Positions 1 through 6,072 of a DNA stretch of 6,072 bases are shown piece after piece. Positions within the stretch are counted from its first letter, which is position 1. Each line of letters begins with the position of its first letter. Source of the stretch: an uncultured Porphyromonadaceae bacterium (GTDB lineage Bacteria > Bacteroidota > Bacteroidia > Bacteroidales > Muribaculaceae); contig CALJBF010000335.1 in NCBI GenBank assembly GCA_938027385.1, forward strand, positions 1-6,072. Reading direction: 5' to 3'. Both the position numbers and the translations under genes were made by a program. The notes beneath the pieces were generated by a model. The model was not told the DNA's origin and searched no databases. It saw only the letters and a list, made by a program, of their open reading frames with translations.

Positions 1-21
1 GTGCATATTCCTGAACTATGA
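1..21 (+). CDS. 3' end of an upstream gene (partial), possibly dCMP deaminase
   Basis: Reading frame 1 gives Val-His-Ile-Pro-Glu-Leu and then TGA at 19-21. That stop overlaps the ATG of the protease gene at 18-20 in an ATGA junction, the usual sign of a tightly coupled upstream gene. Only six codons are visible, so the product cannot be recognised from sequence. From general knowledge of Bacteroidales gene order, a deoxycytidylate deaminase often precedes this protease/cyclo-ligase pair, which makes it the leading guess. That identity is inference only; the presence of a coding end here is moderately supported. Confidence 0.4.
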   Translation: MHIPEL

Positions 22-1682
22 ACAATCTCAAACGGGTTGCCGTGTGGGTGCCGCTGATTGTGGCGCTCGCTTTCATCGGCGGTTTCGTCACCTCGGAGCT
101 GCTGCGCCGCGGCGGCGCGCCGACAGCGACCCAAAAGAAATTCCAGACCGTGATGAACCTTATCCGCAACGACTATGTGGACGAGGTCGACCTCGACTCA
201 CTGCTCGAGCGCACGCTCCCCGACCTGCTTGGCAACCTCGACCCCCACTCGGCCTACATCCCGGCATCTGACCTGCAGGGGGTGAACGACGAGCTTGACG
301 GCCAGTTCGGGGGCATCGGCATACAGTTCACCATCAACAACGACACCATCACGGTGCTTGAGGTGATCTCGGGCGGCCCCTCGGAGAAGGTGGGCATACA
401 GGCCGGCGACCGCATCGTCAAAGTCGACGGCAAGGACGTTGCCGGCATCGGCATCACCAATGAGCAGGTGCTGAAGACCCTGCGCGGCGAGCGCGGCACA
501 GAGGTGAAACTCACAGTGCGCCGCCCCAACTCAAAGAAACCGCTGACATTCGATGTGACCCGCGGCGACATACCCGTCACATCAATCGACGCCGCCTACA
601 TCATCGAGCAGGGCAAGGGGTATGTGCGAGTCAACAAGTTCGGCCGCACCACCTACGACGAGTTCTGGCAGGCCCTGAACGATCTCAAGGCCGAGGGTGC
701 CAAAGACTTCATCATCGACCTGCGCGGCAACACCGGCGGGTTCATGGAGATAGCCTACATGATGGCCAACGAGTTCCTGGCCAAGGGGCAGACCATCGTG
801 TCGACCAAAGGGCGCGACTACTTCATGTCGTCGGTAATCAACGCCGACGGCACGGGAGCCTTCCAGGACGCCCGCGTGGCCGTTCTGCTCGACGAGTTCT
901 CGGCATCGGCATCTGAAATCTTCGCAGGCGCCATCCAGGACAACGACCGCGGCCTGGTGATCGGGCGCCGCTCGTTCGGCAAGGGGCTGATCCAGCGTCA
1001 GTCGGTATTGCCCGACAGTTCGGCCATCCGCCTGACCGTGGGGCGCTACTACACCCCCTCGGGCCGCTGCATACAGAAAGACTACTCGAACCTCTCGGCC
1101 TACGAGCACGACATCATCGACCGCTACAACCACGGCGAGATGTTCGAGGCCGACTCGGTGAAGTTCAACAAAGAGCTGGCGTTCACCACCCTGCACGGAC
1201 GCACAGTCTATGGCGGCGGCGGCATCATGCCCGATATCTTCGTGCCCAACGACACCTCGGGCATCACCAACTACTACATCACCATAGCCAACGCCGGCAT
1301 GTTCCACAAGTTCGCGTTCGACTATGTGGACCAGCACCGCGACGAGCTCACCCGCGCCGGCTCGGCCGACGCCCTGCTTGCCGCCCTGCCCAACGACGAG
1401 ATCCTGCTGCGCGAGTTCATAGCCTACTGCTCGGCCAACGGCATCCCGGCCCGCTGGTACTACATCAACATTTCCCACGATTTGATTGTTAATCAACTGA
1501 AAGCGCTGATAGCGCGCGACGCCCTGGGCTACGACGCATATTTCAATATCGCCAACCGCTCTGACATAAACGTGACGCGCGCCATCCAGGAGATCAACAA
1601 CGGCGCGGCCGATTTCCCGCTGTCACCGGCCAAGGGCACGGCGGCGAAACCGCAGGCCGCGGCAAAAGCCAACCGGAAATGA
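18..1682 (+). CDS. S41 family C-terminal processing peptidase (CtpA/Prc type), membrane-anchored
   Basis: This is a serine protease that cleaves periplasmic or envelope proteins near their C-termini. Residues 7-29 form one hydrophobic segment with no lipobox, so it is probably a signal anchor with the body in the periplasm. Conserved family blocks follow: LDPHS at 74-78 and GQFGGIGIQF at 95-104, then a PDZ domain at about 95-172 that would recognise substrate C-termini. The S41 core spans about 200-360 and contains DLRGNTGG at 234-241. The catalytic set is complete: Ser297 in SASASE, Lys322 in SFGKG exactly 25 residues later as in E. coli Prc (Ser452/Lys477), and Gln326. Residues 365-540 form a C-terminal extension, followed by an Ala/Lys/Pro-rich tail. 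The length of 554 is normal for Bacteroidales homologues. The start is fixed by an in-frame TGA at 12-14 and the ATGA overlap with the preceding gene. Its own stop overlaps the next start. The substrate is unknown. Confidence 0.95.
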   Translation: MNNLKRVAVWVPLIVALAFIGGFVTSELLRRGGAPTATQKKFQTVMNLIRNDYVDEVDLDSLLERTLPDLLGNLDPHSAYIPASDLQGVNDELDGQFGGIGIQFTINNDTITVLEVISGGPSEKVGIQAGDRIVKVDGKDVAGIGITNEQVLKTLRGERGTEVKLTVRRPNSKKPLTFDVTRGDIPVTSIDAAYIIEQGKGYVRVNKFGRTTYDEFWQALNDLKAEGAKDFIIDLRGNTGGFMEIAYMMANEFLAKGQTIVSTKGRDYFMSSVINADGTGAFQDARVAVLLDEFSASASEIFAGAIQDNDRGLVIGRRSFGKGLIQRQSVLPDSSAIRLTVGRYYTPSGRCIQKDYSNLSAYEHDIIDRYNHGEMFEADSVKFNKELAFTTLHGRTVYGGGGIMPDIFVPNDTSGITNYYITIANAGMFHKFAFDYVDQHRDELTRAGSADALLAALPNDEILLREFIAYCSANGIPARWYYINISHDLIVNQLKALIARDALGYDAYFNIANRSDINVTRAIQEINNGAADFPLSPAKGTAAKPQAAAKANRK

Positions 1683-2233
1683 ACAAAGATGACATACGCC
1701 TGCGCGTAAAGGCCCGCAAGAGCCTGCTCTCGGCAGCCGAGAAACTTGAGGCCGCCCGCCGCGTCTTTGACCGCATAGAACGCTCGGCGGCGTTCCTCGT
1801 GGCCGACAACATACTGCTCTACCACTCGCTGCCCGACGAGTTGTCGACACGCGAGTTCATCGACAAATGGGCCGACCGCAAGCACTTCTACCTGCCGCGC
1901 GTCAACGGCCTCAACCTCGAGATACTCCCCTACGACCGGTCGCGCCTGGCCATGGGGGCTTTCCACATCGAGGAGCCCCAGGGCGACGAGACCGCCGACA
2001 TCGGCCAGATCGAGCTGGTAATCGTGCCGGCCGTGGCATACGACCGCCACGGCAACCGCGTGGGGCGCGGCAAAGGGTATTACGACCGTCTGCTTTGCGA
2101 CACACGCGCCACCAAAATCGGCGTGGGCTATGACTTCCAGCTCATCGACGACGACATCCCCGCCGAGCCGCACGACGTGGCCGTCGACATCGTCGTCACC
2201 GAATCGGCCCACATCGTGGTAAGGCGCCGCTGA
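1679..2233 (+). CDS. fthC: 5-formyltetrahydrofolate cyclo-ligase
   Basis: This cytoplasmic enzyme of one-carbon metabolism uses ATP to convert 5-formyltetrahydrofolate to 5,10-methenyltetrahydrofolate, returning a storage or inhibitory folate to the active pool. At 184 residues it has the usual family length. The diagnostic glycine/arginine loop is intact at 125-136 (GNRVGRGKGYYD), which in the family binds ATP phosphate. Other family blocks are the basic N-terminus with R and K residues (7-14), LPRV at 72-75, the Glu-Pro pair at 99-100, VPAVAYD at 116-122, and the C-terminal segment with EPHD at 163-166 and DIVVTE at 170-175. The ATG lies inside the protease stop (ATGA, 1679-1682), so translation is probably coupled to the protease gene. 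No Shine-Dalgarno sequence is evident. The ABC-F gene follows after 37 bases. Confidence 0.96.
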   Translation: MNKDDIRLRVKARKSLLSAAEKLEAARRVFDRIERSAAFLVADNILLYHSLPDELSTREFIDKWADRKHFYLPRVNGLNLEILPYDRSRLAMGAFHIEEPQGDETADIGQIELVIVPAVAYDRHGNRVGRGKGYYDRLLCDTRATKIGVGYDFQLIDDDIPAEPHDVAVDIVVTESAHIVVRRR

Positions 2234-2270
2234 CAAGCGCCGCCCCGGGCCAAACAACTGTAAACCAATC

Positions 2271-4262
<1,992 letters not shown>

Positions 4263-4270
4263 AACACAGA

Positions 4271-4326
4271 CATAAAACGCACAAAAGCCAGTGCCGATAT
4301 CGGCACTGGCTTTTGTGCGTTTTATG
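4271..4326. terminator. Bidirectional intrinsic terminator, 56-bp perfect palindrome
   Basis: The two 28-base arms are exact reverse complements, with the centre between 4298 and 4299. The core is a GC-rich stem (GCCAGTGCC with its complement) flanked by AAAA on the left and TTTT on the right, so a U-run follows the hairpin on either strand. It lies between convergent genes: 8 bases after the ABC-F stop and 10 bases past the lipoprotein stop on the opposite strand. This layout is what a shared Rho-independent terminator should look like. The complementarity continues beyond the U-run through GTGCG and TTTATG, which is longer than termination requires. Confidence 0.88.
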
Positions 4327-4336
4327 CGGGGCCTGG

Positions 4337-5032
4337 TTATTTGAGGGTACCGGCCTCAGCCTGCTTGATCATCTCCTGGTCAGCCGATACGTAGATTTCC
4401 ACGCGGCGGTTCTGGGCACGGCCTGCGGGGGTGTCGTTGGTGGCCACATAGTCAGCCATGGGCACACCCTGGGCGGTAAGACGTGTGGGGGCGATGCCGC
4501 ACTGTGCCAGATATGAGAGCACTGAGTCGGCACGGCCGGTCGACACGCGCTGGTTCACAGCCATTGTACCGGTATTGTCGGTGAAACCGTAGATCTGCAC
4601 GTTGGTGTTGGGGTTCTCCTTGAGCGATGCGGCGAACTGTGCCAGCTCGGTCTGTGCGGTGGCGCTGAGTGTAGTGCCGTTGGTGGGGAACAGGATACCG
4701 CCGGGGAATGTCACCTTGATGGCGGTGAGGTCGTTGGCGTCCTTTACTGTCTCGACGTCGGCGTTGGCCAGCTGTTCCTTCAGTTTGGCGGCCTGCTTGT
4801 CCATGCGGTTGCCGATCAGGGCACCTGCGCCGGCACCTACGGCAGCACCGATACCCGAGCCGATGGCAGCGCCTTTGCCGCCGCCGATCAGAGCGCCGAT
4901 ACCTGCGCCGAGAGCACCACCGCCGCCACCGCCGATCAGGGCGCCTTTGCCGGTATTGGTCATTGAGTTACAGCCGGTGAGCAACATACCTGCGGCCAGG
5001 ACTGCTGCGCAAAGAGTTTTGATTGCTTTCAT
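4337..5032 (-). CDS. Glycine-zipper OmpA-family lipoprotein (peptidoglycan-binding)
   Basis: This 231-residue envelope lipoprotein is expected to sit in the outer membrane and bind peptidoglycan. The signal peptide ends in a lipobox, LLTG followed by Cys21, the lipidation site. The residues after Cys21 (NSMTNTGKG) have no acidic cluster like the Bacteroidota surface-export signal, so a periplasm-facing position is inferred. Residues 31-78 form three 16-residue glycine/alanine-rich repeats of glycine-zipper type that could insert into or pack against membrane. A short charged stretch (78-100) leads to the OmpA C-terminal domain at about 105-217. Its key peptidoglycan-binding pair is present: Asp152 in FTDNTG and Arg167, spaced 15 residues apart as in E. 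coli OmpA (Asp241/Arg256). The NRRVEIYV block at 208-215 is also present. The start is the only ATG giving a proper signal peptide, and the leader before it is A/T-rich without Shine-Dalgarno, as usual in this phylum. It is a monocistronic gene with its own promoter. Confidence 0.95.
   Translation of the reverse strand: MKAIKTLCAAVLAAGMLLTGCNSMTNTGKGALIGGGGGGALGAGIGALIGGGKGAAIGSGIGAAVGAGAGALIGNRMDKQAAKLKEQLANADVETVKDANDLTAIKVTFPGGILFPTNGTTLSATAQTELAQFAASLKENPNTNVQIYGFTDNTGTMAVNQRVSTGRADSVLSYLAQCGIAPTRLTAQGVPMADYVATNDTPAGRAQNRRVEIYVSADQEMIKQAEAGTLK
4799..4942 (-). repeat. Three 16-residue (48-bp) glycine-zipper repeats inside the lipoprotein gene
   Basis: Read on the - strand, residues 31-46, 47-62 and 63-78 align as three 16-residue units. 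Units 1 and 2 both begin ALIGGG and end in G-x-G-I-G. Unit 3 (starting AAVGAGAG) keeps glycine at unit positions 4, 6, 8 and 12 but has lost the end, reading into NRMD. At DNA level units 1 and 2 still share short identical runs, such as GCCGATCAG near 4931 and 4883. This suggests in-gene duplication followed by divergence. The periodicity is visible directly; the duplication history is inference. Confidence 0.7.
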
Positions 5033-5089
5033 GTTGTTAGTTGATTATGATGATTAAATCTATTGTCGGTAATGGAGGTTGCTGACCAT

Positions 5090-5102
5090 CCGTGCCACAC
5101 GG
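5090..5102 (-). other. Small hairpin in the lipoprotein mRNA leader
   Basis: On the - strand the sequence CCGTG, TGG, CACGG can form a 5-bp GC-rich stem with a 3-base loop, in the middle of the predicted 115-base leader. It has no following U-run, so it is not a terminator. It may stabilise the transcript or have no function. A 5-bp stem is easily found by chance. Confidence 0.3.
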
Positions 5103-5156
5103 GGCAGGAATACTGACAGTATGAAATGTTGCCAAAATGTGCTTATTTGACATTTG

Positions 5157-5187
5157 CAAAGTTAATCAAATTTTCAGCTTCTGCAAA
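5157..5187 (-). promoter_or_regulatory. Bacteroidota-type promoter for the OmpA-family lipoprotein
   Basis: Read on the - strand, 5164 down to 5157 is TAACTTTG, an exact match to the Bacteroidota sigma-ABfr -7 consensus TAnnTTTG. TTTG at 5187-5184 fits the -33 box, with a 19-base spacer. Transcription would start near 5150, leaving a leader of roughly 115 bases before the ATG at 5032. Confidence 0.65.
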
Positions 5188-5273
5188 ATATCATCTGTCA
5201 GTCACCGGTCTCCGCATGGCAGACATCTTATAAATCTTACAAATTCCATGGCCGATTGTTCGTTGACACAGAC

Positions 5274-5288
5274 AACGATACTATCGTT
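5274..5288. repeat. Inverted repeat AACGATA-C-TATCGTT, operator-like
   Basis: Two exact 7-base arms flank a single central base. It lies about 40 bases upstream of the predicted -33 box of the EamA gene and about 85 bases upstream of the lipoprotein -33 box. This size and symmetry suit a dimeric transcription-factor site, but no specific regulator is recognised. Confidence 0.4.
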
Positions 5289-5289
5289 A

Positions 5290-5305
5290 TATGTTTTTTA
5301 ACATA
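5290..5305. repeat. Inverted repeat TATGTT-TTTT-AACATA
   Basis: Exact 6-base arms flank a TTTT spacer, starting one base after the preceding 15-base inverted repeat. The arms are AT-only apart from one G/C pair, so it would be a weak hairpin in RNA. It makes more sense as a DNA-binding site or simply as AT-rich sequence. It lies about 24 bases upstream of the EamA -33 box. Confidence 0.35.
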
Positions 5306-5328
5306 AGAAAAATCTGCAAGAGGTTTTC

Positions 5329-5356
5329 TTGATTTCTATAAAAATTTGTAACTTCG
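5329..5356 (+). promoter_or_regulatory. Probable promoter for the EamA-family transporter
   Basis: TAACTTCG at 5349-5356 matches the Bacteroidota -7 consensus TAnnTTTG with one mismatch, and TTG at 5329-5331 is a possible -33 box with a 17-base spacer. Transcription would begin near 5362, giving a short leader of about 16 bases before the ATG at 5378. The match is weaker than that of the leftward promoter. Confidence 0.5.
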
Positions 5357-5377
5357 CGACAGTTAACCGTAATTTCC

Positions 5378-6072
5378 ATGACTTCTGCCACAAACACTTC
5401 GGTATTACAGAAAGGCCTAATTATCAGTCATCTGGCCGCACTTGCAGTTGTCACCATGTGGGGTGGCTCATTCGTGGCCACCAAGGTTCTGACCGAGAAC
5501 GGCCTCGGCCCGGTCGAGATATACATCTACCGTTTTGTGCTTGCGTATGTGCTTGTGGCACTGATGTGTCACAAACGCCTGTTCGCGCACAACTGGCGCG
5601 ACGAGCTCATGTTCTTCGGGTGCGGACTGCTCGGCAGCTCGATATATTTCATCGCGGAGAACACCGCGGTAACCTATACGCGCGTATCCGACGTGTCGAT
5701 GATCACCACACTCTCGCCCCTGCTCACCACGCTACTAATAGGCGCCATGTATAAGTCAGAGCGCCCGGGGGCATGGGTATATGTGGGTTCGGCGATAGCG
5801 TTCCTCGGCGTGGGGTTCATCATCTTCAAGGATGGTTTCTCGGCCCCCGACCCCAACGGACCCGACTCGCTGTCGACCACCATCGGCGACATGCTGGCCC
5901 TCGGCGCCGCACTGTCGTGGGCGCTCTACAGCCTGATTCTGCGTAAGCTCAATGTCACCTACTCGGCTCAGTTCATCACCCGCAAGACATTCTTCTATGG
6001 CCTGCTGACAGCCATCCCGTTCTGGCTCATATCATCAGAGCCGATGGTGGCGCCCGAGACCCTGCTGAGACC
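5378..6072 (+). CDS. DMT-superfamily EamA transporter (5' part, runs off window)
   Basis: This is an open frame of 231 codons plus two bases with no stop, so the 3' end lies outside the window. The protein is an inner-membrane carrier of the drug/metabolite transporter superfamily, usually about 300 residues with ten helices. Visible hydrophobic segments are about 14-37, 45-63, 77-98, 105-124, 131-150, 168-188 and 204-219. Family hallmarks are the WGGSF block at 28-32 in helix 1, Arg52 in helix 2, and Ser-Pro at 113-114 in helix 4. The second EamA repeat begins near Gly170 (GDMLALGAALSWALYS). A polar loop rich in Pro and Asp (154-167) separates the two repeats. The start is fixed by an in-frame TAA at 5339-5341; the next ATG, codon 27, would cut into helix 1. 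Substrate cannot be told from sequence: family members export amino acids, metabolites or drugs. Confidence 0.93.
   Translation, partial: MTSATNTSVLQKGLIISHLAALAVVTMWGGSFVATKVLTENGLGPVEIYIYRFVLAYVLVALMCHKRLFAHNWRDELMFFGCGLLGSSIYFIAENTAVTYTRVSDVSMITTLSPLLTTLLIGAMYKSERPGAWVYVGSAIAFLGVGFIIFKDGFSAPDPNGPDSLSTTIGDMLALGAALSWALYSLILRKLNVTYSAQFITRKTFFYGLLTAIPFWLISSEPMVAPETLLR

Larger units (their letters stand above)
5033..5377. other. Divergent AT-rich intergenic region (345 bp)
   Basis: This region separates the lipoprotein gene (leftward) from the EamA transporter gene (rightward). It is much richer in A/T than the flanking genes and has no convincing ORF. It holds a leftward promoter at about 5157-5187 with a leader of about 115 bases, a rightward promoter at about 5329-5356, two adjacent inverted repeats at 5274-5305, and a short direct repeat ATCTTA at 5225-5230 and 5234-5239. 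I see no tRNA or recognisable riboswitch. The stretch 5190-5270 holds nothing else I can name. Confidence 0.75.

Noticed and set aside
582..1496. 304-codon open frame on the - strand, antisense to the S41 protease
   Set aside because: Same codon-register artefact as under the ABC-F gene. The sense strand has the complete catalytic set.
2223..2241. Possible hairpin GGCGC...GCGCC at the cyclo-ligase stop codon
   Set aside because: The stem is only 5 bp and no T-run follows, so it is not an intrinsic terminator. The 37-base gap also lacks a promoter, which favours read-through into the ABC-F gene.
4602..5057. 151-codon + strand frame opposite the lipoprotein gene, proline-rich
   Set aside because: The proline/alanine runs are simply the complement of the glycine-zipper codons. 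The - strand reading has a signal peptide, lipobox and OmpA domain.
5329..5754. 141-codon + strand frame overlapping the start of the EamA gene
   Set aside because: It is out of frame with the EamA coding sequence, has a cysteine/histidine/arginine-rich composition without domain features, and begins inside the predicted promoter.

Overview
This is an ordinary chromosomal housekeeping stretch, most likely from a GC-rich member of the Bacteroidales (Muribaculaceae- or Alistipes-like; the sequence alone does not fix the family). The evidence for Bacteroidota is the promoter type (a TAnnTTTG -7 box with a TTTG -33 box), the lack of Shine-Dalgarno sequences before the genes, and the pairing of an S41 C-terminal processing protease with 5-formyltetrahydrofolate cyclo-ligase. 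The coding parts are GC-rich with strong G/C preference at codon third positions. The one long intergenic region is clearly AT-rich.

Layout: (1) Positions 1-21 hold the last codons of an upstream + strand gene, whose TGA overlaps the next ATG. (2) 18-1682 encodes a membrane-anchored periplasmic S41 (CtpA/Prc-type) protease with an intact Ser-Lys-Gln active site. (3) 1679-2233 encodes 5-formyltetrahydrofolate cyclo-ligase, again starting in an ATGA overlap. (4) 2271-4262 encodes a 663-residue ABC-F ATPase, a soluble translation-factor-type protein rather than a transporter. Genes 1-4 look like one + strand transcription unit. (5) 4271-4326 is a mismatch-free 56-bp palindrome that serves as a bidirectional terminator between convergent genes. 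(6) 4337-5032, on the - strand, encodes a lipoprotein with three 16-residue glycine-zipper repeats and an OmpA-type peptidoglycan-binding domain. (7) 5033-5377 is a divergent AT-rich intergenic region with a promoter in each direction and a pair of adjacent inverted repeats. (8) 5378 to the window end is the 5' part of a DMT/EamA-family membrane transporter, cut off by the window edge.

How the genes relate: the protease, folate enzyme and ABC-F protein share a transcript but no obvious pathway. The coupling probably serves balanced housekeeping expression. The OmpA-like lipoprotein should tether the outer membrane to peptidoglycan and is transcribed separately. I found no mobile element, CRISPR array, tRNA/rRNA gene, toxin-antitoxin or defence system, and no convincing undescribed system. 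The observations most worth a second look are the long perfect palindrome, the divergent regulatory region and the repeat structure of the lipoprotein.
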